A stretch of DNA of 7,940 bases from Mariprofundus sp. (lineage in GTDB: Bacteria; Pseudomonadota; Zetaproteobacteria; Mariprofundales; Mariprofundaceae), in contig JAJFLF010000059.1 in assembly GCA_021772845.1 (NCBI GenBank), positions 1-7,940 of the forward strand, in the 5' to 3' direction. Shown here piece by piece: positions 1 to 5,880 of the stretch. Position 1 is the stretch's first letter; every line of letters starts with the position of its first letter. The notes under the pieces are model-generated. The model searched no databases. It was not told where the DNA came from and was given only the letters and a program-made list of their open reading frames with translations. Made by a program: the position numbers and the translations under genes.

Positions 1-169
1 GGGTGCGCGTACTCGATTTATCAAAAATCATGCCCAGAGTTTTGCCTTCCAGTGGCCTGTGTTCTTCGCCCGCTTTCAATTTGCGTTTGATGATAATGGC
101 ACGTTCCAAAATATGGCGCGCTTCTTCTTCACTAACATCCAATAATGTTAAAAAGTGTCTCATACCCAT
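1..169 (-). CDS. argF: Ornithine carbamoyltransferase, N-terminal 56 codons (runs off left edge)
   Basis: Transfers the carbamoyl group of carbamoyl phosphate to ornithine to make citrulline, in cytosolic arginine synthesis. The visible N-terminus reads MGMRHFLTLLDVSEEEARHI, then an EGKTLGMIFDK stretch and, at the window edge, SSTRT. This is the start of the STRTR carbamoyl-phosphate-binding motif shared by carbamoyltransferases. The RHFLTLLD opening and KTLGMIFDKSSTRT favour ornithine over aspartate carbamoyltransferase. I chose the ATG at 169-167 because an AGAGGAG Shine-Dalgarno lies 8 nt upstream. The next ATG (163-161) would place it 14 nt away but would give a classic ATGA overlap with the argD stop. 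With the chosen start the genes overlap by 10 nt, so they are probably translationally coupled. The rest of the gene lies outside the window. Confidence 0.95.
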   Translation of the reverse strand, partial: MGMRHFLTLLDVSEEEARHILERAIIIKRKLKAGEEHRPLEGKTLGMIFDKSSTRT

Positions 170-1329
170 GTTTCAGACTCCTCTAATACAGCGGCAACTG
201 TTGCCAGTGCCTCATCTACTTCTTCTGCCGATACATTTAATGCAGGCAGGAAACGTAACACATTTGGTCCCGCCATGAGAATCAATAAACCATTATCTCT
301 TGCTGCAGCAACAAATGGTGCCGCCTCTACATTTAATTCCGCACCAACCAAAAGACCCTGACCACGCACCTGTGTAATGATCGGGTAGGAAGAGGCCAGC
401 TCTTGCAGGCCATTCTGCAGTTGCGCACCCCGTTGCATGACATTGTTTAGCAGATCATTGGATCCGATCTCACTCAGCACTGTCAGTGCAGCTGTACATG
501 AGAGGGGGTTGCCACCAAAGGTGGAGCCGTGTGTGCCCGGACCGAATGCGGGTGCTACAGCAGCACTGGCCAACATGGCACCAATCGGCATGCCGCCACC
601 CAAACCTTTAGCCAGGGTCAGAATATCAGGTGTGATGCCAGCCTGTTCAAAAGCGAACATCGTTCCACAGCGGCCAATGCCTGTTTGCACTTCATCAAGA
701 ATCAATAAAATACCATGTTCATCACATAGTTCCCGTACAGCTTGTAGATAAGAGGCCTCTGCAATATTAACGCCGCCTTCGCCCTGTAGGGGTTCCAGTA
801 AGATCGCTGCGGTCTGATCATTGATAGCCTGTTTGAGCGCTTCAATATCATTCAACGGTACGTGTGAAAAACCCGGTGGCAGCGGATCAAAGCCGACTTT
901 TACCTTGTCCTGTCCGGTTGCGGTCAGGGTTGAAAGCAAGCGGCCATGAAATGACTGGGTAGCAGAAATTACAGATCTTCTTGGAGAGTTCTGATCATAG
1001 AAATATTTCCGGACCAACTTGATCGCAGCCTCATTGGCTTCGGCGCCTGAGTTACAAAAGAACGCGGCGTTTAAGCCTGACAGTGTAGTCAGTTGATCGG
1101 CCAACTCCTGCTGTTTCGGGATATGAAACAGGTTGGAGCAGTGCAGCATTTCAGATGCTTGCTGCGCTATCGCCTTCGTCATGGCTGGATTGGCATGACC
1201 CAGCGTATTGACAGCAATGCCAGCAATAAAATCCAGGAATCCATTATCTCTTTCATCCCACACGCGGGAGCCTTCACCCCGTACAAGGGTGAGTGGAAAG
1301 CGTGCGTAGGTGTTCATGATCGAGTTCAT
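160..1329 (-). CDS. argD: Acetylornithine aminotransferase (PLP-dependent, class III)
   Basis: Moves an amino group between glutamate and N-acetylglutamate semialdehyde to give N-acetylornithine. In many bacteria it also serves as succinyl-diaminopimelate aminotransferase. The 389-residue length is usual. Class III fold-type I landmarks appear in order: NTLGHANP near 41-48, the phosphate-binding NSGAEANEAA at 93-102, SFHGR at 126-130, LDEVQTGIGR at 211-220 with the PLP-nitrogen Asp212, LAKGLGGGMPIGAML with the Schiff-base Lys241, and GTHGSTFGGNPLSC at 265-278. The GTHGSTFGGNPLSC form points to ArgD rather than GabT or BioA. The start is uncertain. MNSIMNTYARFP could begin at Met1 or Met5 (ATG at 1317-1315), and neither has a good Shine-Dalgarno; family members commonly begin a few residues before MNTYxRxP. 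It is the first gene of an argD-argF unit divergent from the cytochrome gene. Confidence 0.96.
   Translation of the reverse strand: MNSIMNTYARFPLTLVRGEGSRVWDERDNGFLDFIAGIAVNTLGHANPAMTKAIAQQASEMLHCSNLFHIPKQQELADQLTTLSGLNAAFFCNSGAEANEAAIKLVRKYFYDQNSPRRSVISATQSFHGRLLSTLTATGQDKVKVGFDPLPPGFSHVPLNDIEALKQAINDQTAAILLEPLQGEGGVNIAEASYLQAVRELCDEHGILLILDEVQTGIGRCGTMFAFEQAGITPDILTLAKGLGGGMPIGAMLASAAVAPAFGPGTHGSTFGGNPLSCTAALTVLSEIGSNDLLNNVMQRGAQLQNGLQELASSYPIITQVRGQGLLVGAELNVEAAPFVAAARDNGLLILMAGPNVLRFLPALNVSAEEVDEALATVAAVLEESETWV
178..184 (-). promoter_or_regulatory. Shine-Dalgarno of argF inside argD
   Basis: On the minus strand this reads AGAGGAG, 8 nt before the ATG at 169. It lies inside the last codons of argD and is the reason for preferring the upstream of the two possible argF starts. 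Confidence 0.6.
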
Positions 1330-1370
1330 TGGCGCAGTTTAGGGAAGCTGTGACAGATACGCCAGTTGAA

Positions 1371-1394
1371 TGCTGTTCCTGCACACAAACAGCA
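1371..1394. repeat. Inverted repeat in the argD leader (7-nt arms, 10-nt spacer)
   Basis: TGCTGTT at 1371-1377 and its exact reverse complement AACAGCA at 1388-1394 are separated by 10 nt, which is close to one helical turn. The repeat lies just downstream of the best candidate argD -10 box, so it would straddle or follow the transcription start. It could be an operator or a weak leader hairpin. The identity of any regulator is unknown. Confidence 0.45.
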
Positions 1395-1399
1395 ATATA
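1394..1399 (-). promoter_or_regulatory. Candidate -10 box for argD
   Basis: On the minus strand this reads TATATT, five of six matches to TATAAT, about 65 nt upstream of the argD start. The expected -35 position (around 1417-1422) reads CTTATA, which is a weak match and overlaps the inverted repeat at 1418-1439. A promoter with a poor -35 next to palindromes would fit regulated expression, but this is inference. Confidence 0.3.
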
Positions 1400-1417
1400 A
1401 TTTGCAGACAAAGACTT

Positions 1418-1439
1418 ATAAGAGAGTTACATCTCTTAT
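1418..1439. repeat. Perfect inverted repeat (8-nt arms, 6-nt spacer), operator-like
   Basis: ATAAGAGA at 1418-1425, spacer GTTACA, then its exact reverse complement TCTCTTAT at 1432-1439. The 22-nt symmetric site overlaps the expected -35 area of the candidate argD promoter. No T tract directly follows it on either strand, so an intrinsic terminator is unlikely. The size and symmetry fit a dimeric regulator binding site, but I cannot name the regulator. Confidence 0.5.
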
Positions 1440-1579
1440 TCATTTTAAACGCATTTCCTTAACTAGTGCTGCACATAGCTTTTGAGTTCACCCTTCCTGA
1501 TAGTGCTCATGTGAAGCAAGCACATACAACTATAGCTCCGCCCCCCTCTCCATTGATAAAAAATATCATTTTACTAAGG

Positions 1580-1606
1580 TTGACAGCTTTCAAGTCTGCT
1601 CATAGT
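1580..1606 (+). promoter_or_regulatory. Candidate sigma-70-type promoter for the cytochrome gene
   Basis: A perfect TTGACA -35 hexamer lies at 1580-1585. The best -10 candidates are CATAGT at 1601-1606 (4/6, 15-nt spacing) or TAGTAA at 1603-1608 (3/6, 17-nt spacing). Both are imperfect, so the -35 box is the main support. The position, some 35-60 nt before the preferred start codon, is sensible. Confidence 0.35.
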
Positions 1607-1642
1607 AAGCGTTACAGAAAGATATGTATGAAGGGGATAGAT

Positions 1643-2194
1643 ATGAATAAATTTGCACTGCAAATTGCGATCGGGGCACTGCTGTTGTTGCCGGCGACTG
1701 CGGCTAATGCCGATACGCAAAAGAAACTCCAGGTTTGTGCCAGCTGTCATGGACTGGAGAGCAGCACCGGATCGGATATTCCTAACCTGGCAGGGCAGAG
1801 TGCTGAGTATATTTTCAACCAGGTGAAGAATTTTAAAACAGGTGTGCGAAAAGATTTCACCATGTCGCTGATGGTTGAGGCGGTTAGCGATGAGGATATC
1901 AAGGTGATTGCAGCGCATTATGCCAGCCTTAAGCCTACTCCCAACACATTTGATAAGGTATTGGCAGCGAAAGGAAAAGAAGTTTTCAGTTCCGTCTGCC
2001 TGGCGTGTCATGGAGAAAAGGGATTGGGTGGCGATGATATTGCACGTATTGCTACGCAGAAGTCCGCTTATATCATCAAGCAGCTCAAAGCATTCAAATC
2101 CGGAGAGCGTGATAATGAAATCATGCGTGATGTGGCCAGTGAACTGAGTGAAGAGCAGATGAAGGCTGTCGCGGAATACGAGTCCAGTTTGTAA
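1643..2194 (+). CDS. Secreted di-heme cytochrome c (c4/c553 family)
   Basis: A soluble periplasmic electron carrier, likely passing electrons between the bc1 complex or another quinol donor and a terminal oxidase. The start at 1643 has an AAGGGG Shine-Dalgarno 6 nt upstream and opens directly with a signal peptide: MNK, a hydrophobic core, then a probable cut after ANA (Ala23). The 183-residue precursor holds two c-type domains, each with one CXXCH: CASCH at 32-36 and CLACH at 119-123. Likely axial methionines are Met74 and Met161, each eight residues before the Ser of a matching V/L-S-D/E-E motif. The first domain has the family PNLAGQ motif; the second reads ARIATQ, without the proline and glycine. 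At about 160 mature residues it is somewhat shorter than typical cytochrome c4. It stands alone on its strand, 186 nt before trpF. The electron partners cannot be inferred from its neighbours. Confidence 0.92.
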   Translation: MNKFALQIAIGALLLLPATAANADTQKKLQVCASCHGLESSTGSDIPNLAGQSAEYIFNQVKNFKTGVRKDFTMSLMVEAVSDEDIKVIAAHYASLKPTPNTFDKVLAAKGKEVFSSVCLACHGEKGLGGDDIARIATQKSAYIIKQLKAFKSGERDNEIMRDVASELSEEQMKAVAEYESSL

Positions 2195-2380
2195 GCTGAG
2201 GAAAACGTGACGTTTCGGCTCTAGAGTCAGGAGAATGAAGCAGAAAACTCGGATACTTTTGTCTTTTAAGTCATGAAGTAAGGTTTAAGTGAGGGCAACT
2301 TTATGAGCAGCTGTGTAAATAACGCTTTATTCGATGGCGTTAAATTTGGCATGCAGCCAACTCATCCATAGAGTGGCCCA
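2195..2380 (+). other. Spacer between the cytochrome gene and the trp operon
   Basis: This region should contain the trp operon promoter, but I see no strong -35/-10 pair; TTGTCT at 2259-2264 lacks a good -10 partner. A short AAAC/GTTT hairpin just after the cytochrome stop (about 2201-2215) is not followed by a T run, so it is not a convincing intrinsic terminator. No reading frame here has tandem Trp codons, so I see no classical trp leader peptide or attenuator. Confidence 0.5.
2303..2371 (+). CDS. Possible 22-residue upstream ORF before trpF
   Basis: ATG at 2303 to TAG at 2369-2371 encodes MSSCVNNALFDGVKFGMQPT plus HP. A GAGG lies 8 nt upstream, a better-looking ribosome site than the one in front of trpF (GAGTGG, 4 nt before the ATG). 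The stop is 9 nt before the trpF start, so it could couple translation into trpF. It contains no tryptophan, so it is not a standard attenuator leader. An ORF this short can arise by chance. Confidence 0.2.
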   Translation: MSSCVNNALFDGVKFGMQPTHP

Positions 2381-3022
2381 ATGTCACGATCAAATCACAT
2401 ACGTACACGCATCAAAATATGCGGTATCACCCGTTTAGAGGATGCGCTGGAGGCGTCCTCGCTCGGTGTGGATGCTGTTGGATTTGTCTTTTATGACAAA
2501 TCACCACGCTATATTGATCCGCAAAAAGCTGCTTCCATTATTCGTCAATTGCCACCGTTTGTATCGGCGGTCGGTCTGTTTGTGAATCCGACTCAGGAAT
2601 ATATCGCGGAAGTATTGCAGAGCGTTCCGCTTGGTGTGATTCAGTTGCATGGTGATGAGAGCCCTGACTTTTGCTCAGCTCAACGCCGTAGGGTGATGAA
2701 AGCTGTGCCTATTAGTGATGCGAATGATCTAAAACAGACCGCCCGATTTAATTGTCCGGTATTGTTAGACGCAAAAGCACCTGCTGGTGTGTATGGTGGC
2801 ACAGGCACAACGTTTGACTGGTCTTTGTTGAAAGATTTTGAACATGATTTTCCTCTGACACTGGCCGGTGGCCTGAGTGTTGATAATGTCGAAGACGCGA
2901 TGGCGATTCGTCAATGGTTTGCGCTGGATGTATCTTCCGGCGTCGAATCTTCACCGGGCATCAAAGATGCCGAAAAAATGCGTGCCTTCGTGGGTGCGGT
3001 GAACAGAGCAAAAGGATTATAA
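2381..3022 (+). CDS. trpF: Phosphoribosylanthranilate isomerase
   Basis: Catalyses the Amadori rearrangement of N-(5-phosphoribosyl)anthranilate to CdRP, the third step of tryptophan synthesis after chorismate. The 213-residue single-domain TIM barrel has the family hallmarks: KICGITR at 12-18 with the general-base Cys14, DAVGFVFYDKSPRYI at 31-45, QLHGDE at 88-93, LLDAKAPAGVYGGTG with the general-acid Asp130, and the phosphate-binding LAGGLSVDNV (161-170) and DVSSGVESSPGIKD (183-196). It is monofunctional, not fused to TrpC. The N-terminal MSRSNHIRT before the first strand is slightly longer than in many homologues, but no better in-frame start is seen. It is the first gene of the operon, and its stop is 2 nt before trpB. 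trpC, trpD and trpE are not in the window. Confidence 0.97.
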   Translation: MSRSNHIRTRIKICGITRLEDALEASSLGVDAVGFVFYDKSPRYIDPQKAASIIRQLPPFVSAVGLFVNPTQEYIAEVLQSVPLGVIQLHGDESPDFCSAQRRRVMKAVPISDANDLKQTARFNCPVLLDAKAPAGVYGGTGTTFDWSLLKDFEHDFPLTLAGGLSVDNVEDAMAIRQWFALDVSSGVESSPGIKDAEKMRAFVGAVNRAKGL

Positions 3023-3024
3023 GC

Positions 3025-4242
3025 ATGTACAACTTGGATATAACGCACGCTCCGGATGCGGGCGGGCACTTTGGTAAATTCGGTGGTCGCTTTGCAGCCG
3101 AAACATTGATGCAGCCGCTGAAAGAGATTGAAGAAGCCTTTTATGAAGCGTGGGCGGATGACAGTTTTCACGCAGAACGTTTGGATCTGTTGGAAAATTA
3201 TGTTGGTAGAGCGACACCACTTTATCATGCCAAGCAGTTGACGGCAGCGACAGGCGGCGCGCAGATTTATCTCAAACGTGAAGATTTGACGCATACCGGT
3301 GCGCATAAAATCAACAATACTATTGGTCAGGGTTTATTGGCGCGACGCATGGGCAAAAAGCGTGTGATCGCTGAAACAGGCGCCGGCCAACATGGCGTGG
3401 CAACGGCCACCGTTGCAGCGATGTTTGGTATGCAGTGCGATATCTATATGGGGCGCGAAGATATGGCGCGGCAGATGCCTAATGTGCTGCGTATGCGCTT
3501 GTTGGGAGCCAATGTGATTCCGGTGGATTCGGGCACAGCAACACTGAAAGATGCGGTCAATGAAGCGCTGCGTAACTGGGTAGCAACATGTGAAGATACA
3601 TTTTATATTTTCGGCACGGCTGCAGGGCCGCACCCTTATCCACTATTGGTACGTCAGTTTCATACGGTAATCGGGCAGGAAGCGCGTGCGCAGTGTTTGA
3701 AGCAGGCAGGTCGATTGCCGGATGTGGCAGTGGCTTGTGTTGGTGGTGGTTCCAATGCCATGGGTCTGTTACATCCTTTCCGCGATGATGCATCGGTTCG
3801 TCTGGTGGCTGTGGAAGCTGCCGGTTACGGATTGGAGAGTGGTCAGCATGCCGCCTCATTAGCCAAAGGAAAAGCCGGTATTCTGCATGGTAACTTAACC
3901 TTTTTACTCGAGGATGATGAAGGGCAGGTACAGGGTACACATAGTATTTCTGCCGGTTTGGATTATCCCGGAGTAGGGCCTGAGTTGGCCTATATGTTTG
4001 AACAGGGGCGTTTGGAGCTCGATGCCACAACCGATGATGAAGCACTGGAAGCCTTGCAACTGCTCACCCGCAAAGAGGGCATTATTCCGGCACTTGAATC
4101 CAGTCATGCACTGGCAGCAGGTGCGCGCATCGCTAAATCGATGGATGCGGATCAGATCGTATTGATTAACCTTTCCGGTCGTGGTGATAAAGATATGAAC
4201 ACTGTCTTCAAAGCTCTGGGTTGGGTGGAGAACGAATCATGA
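3025..4242 (+). CDS. trpB: Tryptophan synthase beta chain
   Basis: PLP enzyme that condenses indole, channelled from the alpha subunit, with L-serine to give tryptophan in the alpha2-beta2 cytosolic complex. The start at 3025 gives 405 residues, the usual TrpB1 length, with an AAGGA site 8 nt upstream. The reading frame stays open further upstream, but that extension would overlap trpF and lacks support. Key motifs: GKFGGRF at 17-23, LKREDLTHTGAHKINN with the PLP lysine Lys95, AETGAGQHG with Glu117 that activates the beta-carbon step, the glycine-rich phosphate loop GGGSNAMG at 240-247, and NLSGRGDKD at 382-390. The family's usual ARQSPNV reads ARQMPNV here. Its TGA stop overlaps the trpA start in an ATGA, fitting stoichiometric synthesis of the two subunits. 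Confidence 0.98.
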   Translation: MYNLDITHAPDAGGHFGKFGGRFAAETLMQPLKEIEEAFYEAWADDSFHAERLDLLENYVGRATPLYHAKQLTAATGGAQIYLKREDLTHTGAHKINNTIGQGLLARRMGKKRVIAETGAGQHGVATATVAAMFGMQCDIYMGREDMARQMPNVLRMRLLGANVIPVDSGTATLKDAVNEALRNWVATCEDTFYIFGTAAGPHPYPLLVRQFHTVIGQEARAQCLKQAGRLPDVAVACVGGGSNAMGLLHPFRDDASVRLVAVEAAGYGLESGQHAASLAKGKAGILHGNLTFLLEDDEGQVQGTHSISAGLDYPGVGPELAYMFEQGRLELDATTDDEALEALQLLTRKEGIIPALESSHALAAGARIAKSMDADQIVLINLSGRGDKDMNTVFKALGWVENES

Positions 4243-5060
4243 ATTCAGCGATTGTAGATCCTTCACGATTAGCCGCGGTATTTGATCGTTGTAAACAAGA
4301 GGGGCGCACTGCGCTGGTTGGTTATCTGACCGCCGGTGATCCTGATGTCTCTACCAGTGAAGAATTGCTTTTGGCGCTTGCTGAGCAGACAGATATTCTC
4401 GAAATCGGTATGCCATTTTCCGATCCGATGGCCGATGGCCCGGTGATTCAGGCAGCATCTGAACGTGCGCTTGAAGCGGGTACCCATATTTCTGACGTGT
4501 TTGAGCTTACTCGTAAGGTGCGTGATGCAAACCCTGAACTTGGCATTGTGCTGATGGGTTATGCCAATGTGCCTTACGCGATGGGTTTTGATCTGTTTTC
4601 TGAGCGGGCCAAAGCCGCCGGTGCTGATGGTGTACTGATTGTCGATATCCCGGCTGAAGAGGGGCATATCTGTGATGCTGCTTTGAAAGAGCATGGTCTG
4701 GATCGTATTATGTTACTTTCTCCGACCTCCACAGATGAACGTATTCAACTTGCTTGTGATTGTGCCAGCGGATTTATCTACTATGTCTCTTTGAACGGTA
4801 TTACCGGTGCTGACATGGGTGATATGCAGAGCATCCATGAGAAAGTGAAACATATTAAAGCGATCAGTGATGATCTTCCTGTCTGTGTCGGTTTTGGTGT
4901 AAAAACACCGGAACAAGCAGCTCAGGTGGCTGAATTCTCCGATGGTGTGGTGGTTGGCAGCCATTTTGTTGCTCATATCACGCAAGCAGAGAACAAGGCT
5001 GATATTCGTGCCGCGTTGTCTGCATCTGCAGCCAGTATGCGCCAAGCGGTCGGTATATAA
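4239..5060 (+). CDS. trpA: Tryptophan synthase alpha chain
   Basis: Cleaves indole-3-glycerol phosphate to indole and glyceraldehyde-3-phosphate; the indole passes through a tunnel to TrpB. The 273-residue TIM barrel is of normal length. Visible landmarks: LVGYLTAGDPD at 26-36, EIGMPFSDPMADGPVIQAAS with the catalytic pair Glu55 and Asp66, VDIPAEE at 135-141, SPTSTDER at 161-168 and YYVSLNGITGA at 181-191. The C-terminal phosphate-binding region is GFGVKTPEQ, then DGVVVGSHFV, where many homologues have GSAxV. The ATG at 4239 overlaps the trpB stop by 4 nt and has a GGAG 8 nt upstream. An in-frame ATG at 4221 inside trpB is less likely. It is followed 2 nt later by the phosphodiesterase-like gene. 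Confidence 0.98.
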   Translation: MNSAIVDPSRLAAVFDRCKQEGRTALVGYLTAGDPDVSTSEELLLALAEQTDILEIGMPFSDPMADGPVIQAASERALEAGTHISDVFELTRKVRDANPELGIVLMGYANVPYAMGFDLFSERAKAAGADGVLIVDIPAEEGHICDAALKEHGLDRIMLLSPTSTDERIQLACDCASGFIYYVSLNGITGADMGDMQSIHEKVKHIKAISDDLPVCVGFGVKTPEQAAQVAEFSDGVVVGSHFVAHITQAENKADIRAALSASAASMRQAVGI

Positions 5061-5062
5061 GT

Positions 5063-5848
5063 TTGAGAATCAAGGTGCTGGGCTGTTATGGCGGTCAACA
5101 AGTAGGTTTCCGATTGACCTCTTTTCTGGTCAACGACTCCATTCTGCTGGATGCCGGTTCGCCTGCTGAAGTGCTCTCTTTAGAAGAGCAGCATCGCATT
5201 CGCCATATCTGTGTTTCACATACCCACCTTGATCATATCAAGGATATCGCTTTTTTGGCGGATAACCGTTGTGTGAAACGTTCAAGTGGTGCTGTGGAAA
5301 ATAGGAATATCACCATCCATAGTCTGGCGGAAAACAATCAGATTTTGAGAAAGCATTTTTTGAATGGGCATATCTGGCCGGATTTCACCTGCATTCCCAA
5401 TGACGATGATGGCATTCTCAAACTCAATGATATTGAACCTGAACATACCTTTGAGATTGATGGTGTGCGCATTACCGCAATACCGGTGAATCACCCGGTG
5501 CCGTGTACCGGTTTTTTACTGGATCAGGATGGTAAACAGGTGATTTACACAGCCGATATGGCTAATACGGACCGGGTGTGGGAAATCGCCAATGCACAAC
5601 CGAATCTGCAAGCGATCATCATGGATTGTTCGTTTCCCGATGCCAATCAGCATTTGGCGGATATCAGTGGCCATATGACACCGGCCTCGGTGATGAAGGA
5701 TCTGAAAAAGTTTGAACAACTTGGTAGAGTTCCGGTCTATCTGTATCATATGAAGCCGGAATCACTGCATCTTATGATCGAAGAAGTAGAAGCATTGAAC
5801 GTGCCGTGTTTGCGTATGATAACGCAAACTGATGAATTGCTTTTTTAG
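5063..5848 (+). CDS. MBL-fold metallohydrolase, class-II cAMP phosphodiesterase-like
   Basis: A 261-residue cytosolic protein of the metallo-beta-lactamase superfamily, with no signal peptide or membrane segment. The binuclear-metal motif is complete: HTHLDH at 53-58 (His53, His55, Asp57, His58), then His144 (VNHPVP), Asp165 (YTADM), His204 (SGHMTP) and His229 (YHMKP). The early LLDAGS (28-33) and the HxHLDHIKDxxFLADN stretch resemble class-II 3',5'-cyclic-nucleotide phosphodiesterases (the yeast PDE1/CpdP type) more than RNase Z or glyoxalase II. Hydrolysis of cAMP or another phosphodiester is therefore the best guess, but the substrate is inferred. Translation appears to start at a TTG 2 nt after the trpA stop with no clear Shine-Dalgarno, so coupling to trpA is likely; a GTG at 5075 is an alternative. 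TTG gives MRIKVLGCYGG, a natural first beta strand for the fold. Confidence 0.85.
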   Translation: MRIKVLGCYGGQQVGFRLTSFLVNDSILLDAGSPAEVLSLEEQHRIRHICVSHTHLDHIKDIAFLADNRCVKRSSGAVENRNITIHSLAENNQILRKHFLNGHIWPDFTCIPNDDDGILKLNDIEPEHTFEIDGVRITAIPVNHPVPCTGFLLDQDGKQVIYTADMANTDRVWEIANAQPNLQAIIMDCSFPDANQHLADISGHMTPASVMKDLKKFEQLGRVPVYLYHMKPESLHLMIEEVEALNVPCLRMITQTDELLF

Positions 5849-5866
5849 CATTCGTTAAAAAAATAT

Positions 5867-5871
5867 AGAGG
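5867..5871 (+). promoter_or_regulatory. Shine-Dalgarno deciding the GTG start of accD
   Basis: AGAGG lies 9 nt before the GTG at 5881 in the 32-nt A/T-rich gap after the MBL-fold gene. It supports the non-ATG start, which also gives the conserved MSWFTRL opening. Confidence 0.6.
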
Positions 5872-5880
5872 TATTGTATT

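Larger units (their letters stand above)
1330..1642. other. Non-coding divergent regulatory region between argD and the cytochrome gene
   Basis: This stretch holds no convincing gene. The plus-strand frame open from 1466 is only an in-frame upstream extension of the cytochrome gene, and its translation before the signal peptide is not protein-like. The region must carry the promoters for both divergent transcripts. It contains two well-formed inverted repeats (1371-1394 and 1418-1439), a TTGACA box at 1580-1585 and a pyrimidine-rich C run near 1538-1551. No full ARG-box-like palindrome was recognised: there is a single TGAAT half at 1367-1371 without a partner. Confidence 0.7.

Noticed and set aside
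1367..1371. TGAAT half-site considered as an ARG box before argD
   Set aside because: No matching ATTCA half lies at the expected spacing, so an ArgR site cannot be claimed.
1503..1523. GTGCT-N11-AGCAC inverted repeat
   Set aside because: The 5-nt arms with an 11-nt spacer are too weak to distinguish from chance in this length of DNA.
1553..1568. TTGAT...ATCA considered as an FNR/CRP-type site upstream of the cytochrome gene
   Set aside because: The spacing between half-sites is wrong for the FNR consensus (TTGAT-N4-ATCAA), and the arms are only 5 nt around an A-tract.
1466..1642. In-frame upstream extension of the cytochrome gene to an ATG at 1466
   Set aside because: The added residues are not signal-peptide or protein-like, would bury the real signal peptide in the interior, and include the promoter region. 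The ATG at 1643 has a proper ribosome site.
2197..2221. Hairpin after the cytochrome stop considered as a terminator
   Set aside because: The stem is short and interrupted and no U tract follows, so an intrinsic terminator is not supported.
2914..3024. In-frame upstream extension of trpB from 2914
   Set aside because: It would overlap trpF by more than 100 nt and lacks family support. MYNLDITHAPDAGGHFGKFGG from 3025 matches the usual TrpB start.
3557..4045. 162-codon open frame on the minus strand opposite trpB
   Set aside because: Antisense shadow of trpB; composition is His/Pro/Arg heavy and no domain is visible.
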